Program-made: the position numbers and the translations under genes
In this document: one piece after another, positions 29,769 to 39,323 of the stretch
How positions within the stretch are numbered: the first letter of the stretch is position 1
Layout of the letters: the number at the start of each line of letters is the position of its first letter
Notes under the pieces: generated by a model
Told to the model about the DNA's origin: nothing
The model's database searches: none
What the model saw: only the letters and a program-made list of their open reading frames with translations
Virus record (IMG/VR): IMGVR_UViG_3300043399_000459
Span: 1 to 58,714 of that record
Origin: a virus
DNA length: 58,714 nt
Reading direction: 5' to 3' (one strand)

Positions 29769-32564
29769 GTGAGCTATACCAACATTTTCGGTGGCACTAC
29801 CGTATACCCCTCCGACGTATCATACCTTGCGCTGGCGCTTGACGCGGACGTCACCCTCGAGTGGCCGCTGGAGAACTCCGGCGAGGCTCCCCCGGCGGCG
29901 CGCATCATCGACGTGACGCCCGACGCCTCGACGTGGGCCGTCTCCATGCCCAACGCCACGCTGACGGGCGCGGGCCAGACTGTGCTCTTCAACAACCTGA
30001 GCGTCACTGACAGTTTCGAGGTCAAGGACTACATAGGCGGCACCCTTGCTACGGTGGGCGCGGGTGAGCAGTGGCAGGTCTACCTCGCCGCGACGACCAC
30101 GGCTGCGGGCACGTGGCGCGTCTTCCGCTACGGCGCCTCGACGGCCACCGTGCAGCCATCTGCGCTGGCGGGCTTCGGCCTCGTCACGACGGGCGCGACG
30201 CTCTCGCAGTCCCTGCCCGTGACCACATTCAACACCAGCGGCCTGACGCTGGCCGTCTCCAACCGCGCCTCGGCCTTCGTCTGGGATGGCACGGGCAGCG
30301 GCACGCTCAACCTGCCGACCGTGGCGGCTGCGGGTAACAACTTCTTTGTCTTCATCCGCAACGCGGGCGGCGGCGACCTCATCGTTGACCCGGCAGGCAC
30401 GGACGCCATCAATGGCGCCCTGACGCTGGTCCTGCGCCCCGGCGACAGCGCTACGCTGATTACGGACGGGCTTGAGTGGTACACCATCGGCCTCGGGCAG
30501 GAGCCGGTATTCGCGTTCGACTACACGTCGATCACCGTCACGGGCGGCACCAAGACGCTGACAGGCTCCGAGCTTAACCGCATCGCCTACAACTTCGTCG
30601 GAACGCTGGCCGCCGACCAGTACATCATTCTGCCATCCACGGTGCAGCAGTACTGGATTACGAACGGCACGAGCGGGCCGTTCAACCTGTTCTTCCAAAC
30701 GGCCTCCGGCACCCCCGTCCAGATCAATCAGGGCGCGCGAGGCATCTACTACTGCGACGGCGTCAACCTCGTGCTGGCGTCTGACCCGCTCTCCATCACC
30801 ACGCCGCTGGTGATCAGCGAGGGTGGCACCGGCTCAACCACGGCGTCCGGCGCCCGCCTGAGCCTCGGCATCACGGCGTTTGCGGATCCGATCGTCACCG
30901 CCTCGAACGCCGCCGCAGTGCGCACGGTCATCAACGCCGCAGGCTCCGGCGCCAACACCGACATTACCAGCATATCCGGCCTGACGACGCCCCTCAACGT
31001 CGCGCAAGGCGGCACAGGCTCGGCTACGGCGTCCGGCGCACGCACCAACCTCGGCGCGGCGGCGTCGGGCACGAACACCGACATCACGACGCTGAACCCG
31101 GCGGCTGGCCTGCAAGTCGGCACGCCTACCGGCGGCGCGCAAGGCGCGGGCACGATCAACGCAGCAGGCCTGTTCGTCAACGGCGCGGCGGTCGGCACCG
31201 GCTCGGGTTCTGTGACCTCGGTCGCCCTGTCGGGCGGCACGACGGGCCTGACGGCTTCAGGCTCGCCAATCACAACGTCTGGCACCATCACGCTGGGCGG
31301 CACGCTGGCTGCGGCCAATGGCGGCACCGGGCAGACGACGTACAGCAACGGCCAACTGCTCATCGGCAACGGCACCGGGCTTACCAAGGCGACGCTGACG
31401 GCTGGCTCAGGCATTACGATCACCAACGGCGCAGGCTCGATCAGCATCGCGGCTACGGCTGGCGGCGGCGGCACGGTTACGTCTGTCGCCCTGTCGGGCG
31501 GCACGACGGGCCTGACGGTCACCGGCTCACCGATCACCACCAGCGGCACGATCACGCTTGCCGGCACGCTCGTTGCGGGCAATGGTGGCACCGGGCGCAG
31601 CACGCTCACTGCTAACTCTTTGCTGGCCGGTAACGGCACGAGCGCCGTCAACCTCATCGCCCCCAGCACCTCGGGGAACGTGCTTACGTCCAACGGCACT
31701 GCGTGGGTGTCGTCGCCCTTGAATTCGATTGGGCTTAGCGACGGGACGGCGGCAGCCCCCTCATTGTATTTCAATGCTGAGTCGGGGACAGGCGTGTACC
31801 GCCCCTCGGCAAGCACTCTTGGCTTTGCGGTGGGCGGCGTGTTCGCTGGTTCGATTACATACACCGCGAGCGGTGAGGGCAATGTAAAAGTAGGTGATCG
31901 GGCTGGCACCTCTGCCTCTGGGACACGCAATGTTGCTGTAGGTAGCTGGGCTGGATTTGATCTAACTAGCGCGAACAACACAACGCTGATCGGGGCGTCG
32001 GCTGGCGCAAATATCACGACTGCGTCAGGCAGCACATTTGTAGGGTTTAGCGCAGGCGCGAACGTCACCACAGCGCAGGACAATACCGCGCTAGGATATA
32101 ACGCGGGCAGCACCATAACATCTGGCAGCAATAACACATGCCTAGGTAACGAGGCGCAGCCTTCTTCGGCCACTGTCTCTAACACAATCACACTTGGCAA
32201 CGCTTCAATCGCCACCCTCCGGTGTCAGGTGACGACCATCACCTCACTGTCCGACGCGCGTGACAAGACCGATGTCGCCGCGCTCGACGCGGGGCTTGCT
32301 TTCATCAACGCTCTTAATCCTGTCCGCTTCACGTGGGACGCGCGTGACCCTGACGGCAAGCACGGCGAGGCCGATACCGGCTTCATTGCGCAAGACCTTA
32401 AGGCGGCGCAGGAGCAGCTTGGTATCGACATCCCCGGCCTCGTCTACGCAGACAACCCAGACAAGCTGGAGGCTGGCTACGGCAAGTTGCTCCCCGTGCT
32501 GGTGAAGGCAATCCAAGAGCTATCCGCCAAGGTCGAGGCGCTCGAAGCACAGCTTGGAGGCTGA
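29769..32564 (+). CDS. Tail fibre with C-terminal S74 intramolecular chaperone
   Basis: The 931-residue protein has an N-terminal virion-binding part (to about residue 330) and a Gly/Thr/Ser-rich shaft with a duplicated module (VALSGGTTGLTASGSPITTS and VALSGGTTGLTVTGSPITTS). The end is a peptidase S74 chaperone: LSDARDKTDVAALDAGLAFI with its Ser/Lys dyad, FTWDARDPDGKHGEADTGFI, and a final coiled coil (QELSAKVEALEAQLGG). S74 domains trimerise the fibre, then cut themselves off. I start at GTG 29769 with AAGGAGG 7 bases upstream rather than TTG 29763. Confidence 0.85.
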   Translation: MSYTNIFGGTTVYPSDVSYLALALDADVTLEWPLENSGEAPPAARIIDVTPDASTWAVSMPNATLTGAGQTVLFNNLSVTDSFEVKDYIGGTLATVGAGEQWQVYLAATTTAAGTWRVFRYGASTATVQPSALAGFGLVTTGATLSQSLPVTTFNTSGLTLAVSNRASAFVWDGTGSGTLNLPTVAAAGNNFFVFIRNAGGGDLIVDPAGTDAINGALTLVLRPGDSATLITDGLEWYTIGLGQEPVFAFDYTSITVTGGTKTLTGSELNRIAYNFVGTLAADQYIILPSTVQQYWITNGTSGPFNLFFQTASGTPVQINQGARGIYYCDGVNLVLASDPLSITTPLVISEGGTGSTTASGARLSLGITAFADPIVTASNAAAVRTVINAAGSGANTDITSISGLTTPLNVAQGGTGSATASGARTNLGAAASGTNTDITTLNPAAGLQVGTPTGGAQGAGTINAAGLFVNGAAVGTGSGSVTSVALSGGTTGLTASGSPITTSGTITLGGTLAAANGGTGQTTYSNGQLLIGNGTGLTKATLTAGSGITITNGAGSISIAATAGGGGTVTSVALSGGTTGLTVTGSPITTSGTITLAGTLVAGNGGTGRSTLTANSLLAGNGTSAVNLIAPSTSGNVLTSNGTAWVSSPLNSIGLSDGTAAAPSLYFNAESGTGVYRPSASTLGFAVGGVFAGSITYTASGEGNVKVGDRAGTSASGTRNVAVGSWAGFDLTSANNTTLIGASAGANITTASGSTFVGFSAGANVTTAQDNTALGYNAGSTITSGSNNTCLGNEAQPSSATVSNTITLGNASIATLRCQVTTITSLSDARDKTDVAALDAGLAFINALNPVRFTWDARDPDGKHGEADTGFIAQDLKAAQEQLGIDIPGLVYADNPDKLEAGYGKLLPVLVKAIQELSAKVEALEAQLGG

Positions 32565-32568
32565 ATGA

Positions 32569-34188
32569 ATGGCCGAGAGTATTGTTCCGATCAGATCACA
32601 GCCCGGCATCAAGCGGGACGGCACGAAGTTTGAGGGGGACAACTACGTCGACGGCCAGTGGGTGCGCTTCCAGCGCGGCCTGCCCCGCAAGATGGGCGGC
32701 TACCGCTCGATCAACAAATACCTGAATGGCGTCGTGCGTGCGCTCCACGAGTACACGCTCGACCAGATCACCTATGTCCACGCGGGATCCGCCAACCTGC
32801 TGGAGCGCTTCTTCATCGACGGGACGCTCAACACCAGCACCATCTCCGACCGCACCCCGACCACTCTCGCCCTGAGCGACGAGAACCTCTGGCAGTTCGA
32901 CGTCGACACGGCGCTGGGCGGGGGCTTGCAGATCGTGGCGCAGGTTGCGCCAAACCTGAACTGCATCTGCAACAGCGCGGGCGGGCAACTCTTCACCGGG
33001 GACGCCTTCGGCACAGGGCGCCTCACCGAGGTGACCAACTTCCCTTCGACATACAGCGTCACGGGCGGCGTCGTGTCCCTGCACCCCTACACCGTGGCAT
33101 TCGGCAGCGACGGCTTCGTCATGTGGTCCGTGCCGGGCGACCCGACGGACTTCACCGGCTCAGGCGCGGGCAACGCCTACGTTACGGGCCAGAAGATCGT
33201 GCGCGGCATGCCGCTGCGTGGCGGACCCGGCAACAGCCCCTCGGGCCTGCTCTGGTCGGCTGACAGCCTCGTCCGCATGTCTTTCATAGGTGGCACCACC
33301 ACCTTCCAGTTCGACACGATCAGCGCGCAGTCGTCGATCCTCTCGGCGCAGTCCGTGATCGAGTACGACGGTATCTTCTACTGGATTGGCACGGATCGCT
33401 TCCTGTCGTTCAACGGCGTCGTGCGCGAGGTCGAGAACAACCTGAACCTCAATTTCTTCTTCGACAACCTCAACTTTGCGCAGCGCCAGAAGGTGTTCGC
33501 CTACAAGGTGCCGCGCTACGGCGAAATCTGGTGGTGCTTCCCCTTCGGCGACAGCGAGGAGCCGAACCACGCGGTGATCTACAACGTCCGCGAGAACACG
33601 TGGTACGACACGGCGCTGCCCGTAGGCGGGCGCTCTGCCGGCCTGTTTCCCGCCGTGTTCCGCAGGCCGCTGCTGGCGTCCCCAGACCCGACGTTCAACC
33701 CCACGGACCTGCGCATCACGCAAGTCGACGACCCGCGCATCACCGAGCAACTCGACAACAACCGGATCACCGAGCAGAGCGGGCAGGCGCGCTACCGCTT
33801 CTGGGTACACGAGCAGGGCGTCGACGAGATCGACGGCCTCAACCGCAACCCGATCCGATCCTACTTCGAGACGGCAGACATCTCGCTTCCGGTTCAGGCG
33901 CAAGTCAGCCGCGCCACGCAGGTGCTCATGCTCGAGCCGGACTTCATCCAGTCCGGGCCGCTGACTGTGCAGGTGGTGGGGCGCGCCAACGCCCGCGCGC
34001 CGGAGGTCTTCGGCCCGATCATGACCATCGTCGAGACGCCGCAGACGCCGCAGGAGCAGGTCGTCTTCTTCAAGGAGCAGCGCCGCGAGTTGCGCTTCCG
34101 CTTCGAGAGCAACTGCATCGAGGGTGATTATCAGATGGGCCTTGTTCTGGCGCACATGCAGCCCGGTGACGGCACGGTACTCGGCTGA
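32569..34188 (+). CDS. Tail hub or nozzle protein, P22 gp10-like
   Basis: The 539-residue protein starts MAESIVPIRSQPGIKRDGTK with FEGDNYVDGQWVRFQRGLPR, a pattern of P22 gp10-like tail accessory (packaged-DNA stabilisation) proteins. Repeated beta segments (SVIEYDGIFYWIGTDRFLSF, NHAVIYNVRENTWYDTALPV) suggest a beta-propeller. These proteins form the nozzle below the adaptor ring. GGAGG precedes the start. It overlaps the next gene by one base. Confidence 0.75.
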   Translation: MAESIVPIRSQPGIKRDGTKFEGDNYVDGQWVRFQRGLPRKMGGYRSINKYLNGVVRALHEYTLDQITYVHAGSANLLERFFIDGTLNTSTISDRTPTTLALSDENLWQFDVDTALGGGLQIVAQVAPNLNCICNSAGGQLFTGDAFGTGRLTEVTNFPSTYSVTGGVVSLHPYTVAFGSDGFVMWSVPGDPTDFTGSGAGNAYVTGQKIVRGMPLRGGPGNSPSGLLWSADSLVRMSFIGGTTTFQFDTISAQSSILSAQSVIEYDGIFYWIGTDRFLSFNGVVREVENNLNLNFFFDNLNFAQRQKVFAYKVPRYGEIWWCFPFGDSEEPNHAVIYNVRENTWYDTALPVGGRSAGLFPAVFRRPLLASPDPTFNPTDLRITQVDDPRITEQLDNNRITEQSGQARYRFWVHEQGVDEIDGLNRNPIRSYFETADISLPVQAQVSRATQVLMLEPDFIQSGPLTVQVVGRANARAPEVFGPIMTIVETPQTPQEQVVFFKEQRRELRFRFESNCIEGDYQMGLVLAHMQPGDGTVLG

Positions 34189-34433
34189 TGTCACGCGGCG
34201 CTGTAAACCCATTCGGCATGACTTGGCAGCAGTGGGCCGATGCTGCTATATTAAACGCCAACGACACCTACGCCCTCGGCAAGGCCGGCGGCGAGGAGAC
34301 GTGGCAAGATTGGGCTGTGGGGTTTGTACGCGCGCCGGGTTATGCGCAGCGCACCCTTCCAGACCCCTACCAATTTTCGGATTGGCGCGAGTGGGCCATG
34401 CGCGTATTTCCGATGCTTGAGGGTGTGGACTAG
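34188..34433 (+). CDS. Hypothetical tail-module protein, 81 aa
   Basis: A Trp-rich small protein (FGMTWQQWADAAILNANDTY, FSDWREWAMRVFPMLEGVD) placed between the nozzle-type and large internal-protein genes. Its ATG shares a base with the previous stop, and the next ATG follows directly. Possibly a minor tail protein. No recognised family. Confidence 0.6.
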   Translation: MSRGAVNPFGMTWQQWADAAILNANDTYALGKAGGEETWQDWAVGFVRAPGYAQRTLPDPYQFSDWREWAMRVFPMLEGVD

Positions 34434-36848
34434 ATGAACTTTAACATTAATCCGGCACTCTTGCAGCAAGCCTCGGCACAGCAGGCTCTGGCACAGCAGG
34501 CTCTGGCACAGCAAGCCGCAACGCAGCAAGCCGCAGCACAGCAAGCCGCAGCGCCTTCGCTGGCCGTACAGCCTACTATGCAGGCCATGCAGACTGCCGC
34601 CCCGATGGGCGGCAGCAGCGACTTCTCATTGAAGCCGACCACGGCTGCCACCTTAGCCCCGCAGCCCGCCGCCATGGCAGCCCAGCCCTTTGCGATGCCA
34701 GCGCCCTCTCTGCCGGCGCCCTCTCTGCCGGCGCCCTCTCTGGCGGCGCAGCCCACTGCGGCTATCGGCGAGACGGCGAACGCCCTTCGCGTCTATACGC
34801 CAGCCAACTTGCAGACCGCCACGACGCCGCCCATGCCGACACCCATGATGTCAACTACGGCAGCGCAGCCCGCCGCGCCGCAGGCGGGCGTGCCCGTCCC
34901 CGGCGGGACGCGGTTCTCGCTGCTTCCCAAACCAGCGGCACCGGCAGGCGCGGGCGTGCCTGTTCCGGGTGGCCAGAGCTTCGCGCTCCCGCCCAAGGCG
35001 CCGACCAGCGCGCTGCCGACTACGCCCCCCGCGAATTACAACACCATGTTCGGCGGCTTCGCGCTGCCGCCCGAGTACGCGCAGCAGATACAGCAGCGGC
35101 AGGCCGATTACGCCGCCAAAAACACATACACGATGACGCGCCCCACGTCAGGCCTCAGCGCGGCGAACCTCGACTTCCAACTGCGCGACGGGCAGCAGGG
35201 CTTCCAGTTCGTCACGAACAAGGGCAACGCGGCGGGCGTCGGCAAGAAGGCCGCCGGCACCAAGGGCGCGGCTGGCTACGTCAACGAGTCCGGCTTCGTG
35301 CCGCTGGTTGATAACGCCGTGTACCGCATTCGCAACGAGAAGGGCAAGGACCAGATCCTCTACTCCGGCACTGGTGCCGAGGGGCTGAAGAACGTCTACG
35401 CCTACGCCCAGAACCTCTCTGCCACGAAAGGCAAGAAGGCCAACTGGGGCGTCGAGATGCAACTGCCCGGCGAGACGGGCTGGCGGCGCGTGGCGGACGA
35501 TGACCCGGCCAAGGGCACCCTCAGCAAGATCGGCAAGATCGTCGGCACGGCGCTGCCGCTCGGCGTGGCGTTTATTCCGGGCCTCAACGCGCTCGGAGCC
35601 ATCGCTGCCGCAACCGCTGCCGGCGGTGCTGGCGCGGCGATGGCTGGGCGCAATCCGCTCAAGGGCGCGATCATGGGCGGCCTGTCCGCAGCAGGCGGGT
35701 CTTTGCTCGGCCCAGCGCTTAACGTGGGTAGTAAGGCAGCCTCAACTGCTATCGGCACCGGCATCGGCGCGACGGCAGGCGGCCTCGCAACAGGCCAGAG
35801 CTTGCAGAACTCGCTGATCGGCGGCGTTACCGCTGGCGGCCTGTCCGCCCTCGGCAGCGAGTTGGGCATCGGGCGCAAGCCGGGCGCGGCTACCGGCAAC
35901 GGTGGGCCCGCCAACCTGCTGGAGGGCACCCCGTTCAACGGTATCGCGACCACGCCCGCTGGTGGTCTTGTTGGGTCGAGTGGTTTAGGTGGCGCTGGTG
36001 GCTCAAGTGCCTCTTGGGATGGTGATCAAATCGCAATCACGGCAATTAAGTCGCCCGGCGGCACGACTGGTGGCGCTCCCGGTGGCGTTACCGGGGGGCT
36101 TACCACTGGCGGAAGCAAGCCTGCCACGTATGACGAGGCGACCGACGAACTAAAGATCACCGCTGACAAGAAGCCGGAGCCAATCCCCGGCGCTGGCGCG
36201 ATGTTCGGCGCAAGCCCCGAGTTGCAACAAGCCGTCAAGGACGCCGTCGACAACGACCCGAAGAACAAGGACAAGTCGACTACCGAGAAGATGGCCGACT
36301 ACCTCCAGCTTGCCTCGCTGGTCATCGGCCTCGGCGGCAGCCTGTTCGAGAAGGACAAGACGAACAAGCCCGGCAAGATACCCTTCGGCTTTGGCCCCGG
36401 CGGCCTCGGAGGCCCCTTCGCAGGCGGCCTGCCTGCGCCCAGCATGCCCGGCCTGAAGCCCGGCGGCAGCCTCGCGGCGCGCCCCATGACCGACACCGAC
36501 TGGTATCGCTACGGCTACGGCCCCGAGCAGTCCTTCTTCGAGCACGTCGCGCCGGGCGCAGCCAACACCAGCCGCGCCTATACCGGCTACGCGACTGGCG
36601 GCTTCGCCGTTGGTGGACCCGGCGACGGGCGCGACGACAAGATCCCGGCGATGCTCTCCGACGGCGAGTATGTTATCGACGCAGAGACCGTCGCCCTGCT
36701 CGGCAACGGCTCAAGCAAGGCTGGCGCAGACGCGCTTGACGTATTCCGCACCAACATCCGCAAGCACAAGGGCCAGAAGCTGGCCAAGGGCAACTTCAGC
36801 GTCAACGCGAAGAAGCCCGAGAAGTACCTCAAGAAGGGACGTAACTAA
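34434..36848 (+). CDS. Large Ala/Gln-rich internal virion protein
   Basis: The 804-residue protein has an Ala/Gln repeat N-terminus (ALAQQALAQQAATQQAAAQQ), then proline-rich repeats (PAPSLPAPSLPAPS). A hydrophobic Gly/Ala block near residues 375-470 (FIPGLNALGAIAAATAAGGA) could insert into membrane, and the conserved phage C-terminal motif is GPGDGRDDKIPAMLSDGEYV followed by DAETVALLG. It opens a run of four long helical proteins, the usual layout of podovirus internal or ejected proteins that form the trans-envelope channel. Exact role is inferred from context. Confidence 0.65.
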   Translation: MNFNINPALLQQASAQQALAQQALAQQAATQQAAAQQAAAPSLAVQPTMQAMQTAAPMGGSSDFSLKPTTAATLAPQPAAMAAQPFAMPAPSLPAPSLPAPSLAAQPTAAIGETANALRVYTPANLQTATTPPMPTPMMSTTAAQPAAPQAGVPVPGGTRFSLLPKPAAPAGAGVPVPGGQSFALPPKAPTSALPTTPPANYNTMFGGFALPPEYAQQIQQRQADYAAKNTYTMTRPTSGLSAANLDFQLRDGQQGFQFVTNKGNAAGVGKKAAGTKGAAGYVNESGFVPLVDNAVYRIRNEKGKDQILYSGTGAEGLKNVYAYAQNLSATKGKKANWGVEMQLPGETGWRRVADDDPAKGTLSKIGKIVGTALPLGVAFIPGLNALGAIAAATAAGGAGAAMAGRNPLKGAIMGGLSAAGGSLLGPALNVGSKAASTAIGTGIGATAGGLATGQSLQNSLIGGVTAGGLSALGSELGIGRKPGAATGNGGPANLLEGTPFNGIATTPAGGLVGSSGLGGAGGSSASWDGDQIAITAIKSPGGTTGGAPGGVTGGLTTGGSKPATYDEATDELKITADKKPEPIPGAGAMFGASPELQQAVKDAVDNDPKNKDKSTTEKMADYLQLASLVIGLGGSLFEKDKTNKPGKIPFGFGPGGLGGPFAGGLPAPSMPGLKPGGSLAARPMTDTDWYRYGYGPEQSFFEHVAPGAANTSRAYTGYATGGFAVGGPGDGRDDKIPAMLSDGEYVIDAETVALLGNGSSKAGADALDVFRTNIRKHKGQKLAKGNFSVNAKKPEKYLKKGRN

Positions 36849-38254
36849 TGGCTGACATCTCCTCTTTCCTCAGCGAGGGTCAGGAAATACCGGCAGGCTC
36901 CGCCTTCAAGGCGCTGCAGAGCCAGACGGTGCTCCCCGAGTGGTACACCAACTACGGCATGCAACTCCTGTCGAATCAGCAGGCGCTGATGAACCAGCCG
37001 TACCAGTCCTACGCGGGTCCGCGCGTGGCCGAGTTCTCGCCGACGCAGCAGCAGGCCTTCGGCGCAACTCAGCAGGCCGCCAACGCCTACCAGCCCGCCC
37101 TCGGGCAGGCCACGTCCGCCGCGCAAGGCCTTCTCGGCGCGAATGCCCTCGGGCAGGCGCAGCCCTACTTCAGCCAAGCGGCGGGCATCAACGCCCCCAG
37201 CGCGGCGTCACCCTACCTCAGCCAATCGGCTGGCATGAACAGCGTGGGCGCCGCAACGCCCGCGCTCCAGCAGGGTGCGCAAATGTCTGCGCAGAGCGCG
37301 AACGCCCTCGGCATGCAGGCAGCCCAGCCCTATCTCAGCGCCGCAGGCCAGACGAGTGTGGCCAACATCGGCCAGTACATGAACCCCTACACCGAGCAGG
37401 TCGTCAACCGCATCGGCCAGCTTGGCGCGCGCAACCTGTCCGAGAACCTGATGCCCGCCATCGAGGGCCGCTACATCGCGTCAGGCCAACTTGGCTACGG
37501 CACGAGGCAGCCCGGCGGGAGCACGCCCTCGGGCATGATGACCGACACGGCGCGCGCACTGCGCGACACGCAGGAGGCGACCCTCGCGCAGCAGGCAGAG
37601 GCGCTCCGGCAGGGCTACGGCGAGGCCGCGACGCTGTCGGGTACGGACCTCGCACGGCAGGCGCAACTCGGCCAGTTCGCAGGCCAGCTTGGCATGGAGC
37701 AGCAGGGCGCTCTGGCGCGGGCGGGTCAGCAACTGGCCAACATCGGCCAGACCTACGGCACGCTCACCGCCGACCAGCAGCGGACACTCGCCGACATCGG
37801 CCAGACCTACGGCAACCTCACGGCACAGCAGCAGCAGGCCCTCGCCAACATCGGCGGCCAGATCGGCAACATCGGGGCCAACGACATCCAGAACCGCCTC
37901 GCCGCGTCGCAGCAGCTTGGCAACTTGGCCGAGTCCGCGCAGACGCTCGGCCTGCAGGGCGCGGGCGCCCTCAACGCCATCGGCACTCAGCAGCAGCAGC
38001 AGGCGCAGGCCAACCTCGACACGGCCTATCAGGACTACCTGCGGCAGCAGGCCTACAACCAGCAGCAGATTGACGCGGCCGCCAAGACGCTTCAGGGCGT
38101 CGCGCCAGCCGTGCCGACCGGCACGCAGGAATACGGCATCGTGCCATCCGGCCAGCCGGCGGAGTATAAGCCCGGCACGGCGGCGACGATCGCGGGTGCG
38201 CTGTCCGGCGCGGGCAGCCTGATAAGCAGCCTCGGCAAGACGTTTAAGCTGTAG
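36848..38254 (+). CDS. Gln/Ala-rich internal virion protein
   Basis: The 468-residue protein begins MADISSFLSEGQEIPAGSAF and continues with long Gln/Ala helices. Repeats of 'LANIGQTYGTLTADQQ' and 'LADIGQTYGNLTAQQQ' lie near residues 296-336. The start overlaps the previous stop by one base. The composition suggests an ejected helical protein. No enzyme motif. Confidence 0.65.
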   Translation: MADISSFLSEGQEIPAGSAFKALQSQTVLPEWYTNYGMQLLSNQQALMNQPYQSYAGPRVAEFSPTQQQAFGATQQAANAYQPALGQATSAAQGLLGANALGQAQPYFSQAAGINAPSAASPYLSQSAGMNSVGAATPALQQGAQMSAQSANALGMQAAQPYLSAAGQTSVANIGQYMNPYTEQVVNRIGQLGARNLSENLMPAIEGRYIASGQLGYGTRQPGGSTPSGMMTDTARALRDTQEATLAQQAEALRQGYGEAATLSGTDLARQAQLGQFAGQLGMEQQGALARAGQQLANIGQTYGTLTADQQRTLADIGQTYGNLTAQQQQALANIGGQIGNIGANDIQNRLAASQQLGNLAESAQTLGLQGAGALNAIGTQQQQQAQANLDTAYQDYLRQQAYNQQQIDAAAKTLQGVAPAVPTGTQEYGIVPSGQPAEYKPGTAATIAGALSGAGSLISSLGKTFKL

Positions 38255-38263
38255 GGTGATAGC

Positions 38264-39313
38264 ATGAGCGAGTACCTCGCCTACCTCGCGAAGATGGCGG
38301 AACAATACGGCGTCCCACTCGAGGAGGCGCGCGCCCTGTACGAGTTGGAGAGCAGCAGCGGGCAGAATGTCCGCGACTCGTCGGCGGGCGCGATCGGCCA
38401 CATGCAACTCATGCCCGGCACCGCGCGCGAGCTTGGCGTCGACCCGCGCGACCCGTATCAGAACATTCGGGGCGGCGTGCAGTACTACGCCCAGCAGCGC
38501 AAGGCGTTCGGAGATCCGGCGCTGGCTGCGGCGGCCTACAACGCAGGTCCGGGCCGCGTGCGCCGCGCCGGGGGCATCCCGCGCATCGCCGAGACACAGA
38601 ACTACGTGCGCCGCTTTCGTGACATGCTCGGGATGGCGCAGGCCGCGCCATCTGCTATACCTCCGGCACAGGATCAAGGAACCACGCCCATGCAGCCACA
38701 GACTGGCGGCCTCTCAAGCATAGCAGGCAGCGAGCCGGACGACCCACGCGGCGAGTATTTCCGCCTGATGCAGGAGGCTGCGGCGCTGCCGGGTGAATAC
38801 GAGCAGCAGCGCAAGGCGCAGTTCGAAGCTGCGCAGAAGCGCATCGAGCAGATGTACTCCGGCCCCTCGCGCGCCGCGACGCTCGCCGCGCTGTCACAGG
38901 CCTTCCTCTCCCCGCGCCGCTACAAGGGCTTCGGCGGAACCATGCTCAACGTCTCGCAAGCGCTTGGTGGTGTCGCAGAGCGGCGCGACGAGGCGGCGCG
39001 CAACCGTCAGGAGGCCATGGCGGCGCTTGAGTCCAGTTACGGCAAGGGCAGCCTCGACGCCAAGAGCAGTTCGCTCAAGGCGCGTATGGACATGCTCAAG
39101 GCCAAGATGGATCTCGAAGCAGAGCAGGCCAAGGCTGGCAGACCCTCGTACCAACTCAGCCCGACAACCGGCGAAGTTGTCGAGGTGCCCAAGCAGGCGG
39201 AGCGCCCGCGCACCAAAGCCGAGTACGACGCGCTCCCGATTGGCACATACTACGTCGTGCCCGCCGGCCCGAAGATGGGCAAAGTCATCATGAAGACCGC
39301 CACTGGCGGCTGA
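38264..39313 (+). CDS. Virion lytic transglycosylase
   Basis: Residues 1-125 form an SLT transglycosylase domain: catalytic Glu29 in ELESSSG, GHMQLMPGTA (45-54), GVQYYAQQ and AYNAGPGRV (91-99). The rest is helical (AQFEAAQKRIEQMY, AALESSYGKGSLDA). Such proteins are ejected with DNA and cut peptidoglycan locally so the genome can cross the cell wall. Its location within the internal protein cluster supports this rather than a lysis role. Confidence 0.87.
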   Translation: MSEYLAYLAKMAEQYGVPLEEARALYELESSSGQNVRDSSAGAIGHMQLMPGTARELGVDPRDPYQNIRGGVQYYAQQRKAFGDPALAAAAYNAGPGRVRRAGGIPRIAETQNYVRRFRDMLGMAQAAPSAIPPAQDQGTTPMQPQTGGLSSIAGSEPDDPRGEYFRLMQEAAALPGEYEQQRKAQFEAAQKRIEQMYSGPSRAATLAALSQAFLSPRRYKGFGGTMLNVSQALGGVAERRDEAARNRQEAMAALESSYGKGSLDAKSSSLKARMDMLKAKMDLEAEQAKAGRPSYQLSPTTGEVVEVPKQAERPRTKAEYDALPIGTYYVVPAGPKMGKVIMKTATGG

Positions 39314-39323
39314 AAGGTTAAGC

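Noticed and set aside
30749-32215. A 488-codon frame antisense to the tail fibre gene
   Set aside because: Pro/Val/Ala-rich mirror of Gly/Thr/Ala codons. No motif or start signal.
37481-38677. A 398-codon minus-strand frame opposite the internal virion protein gene
   Set aside because: Leu/Arg/Val-rich antisense of Gln/Ala repeats. No support.
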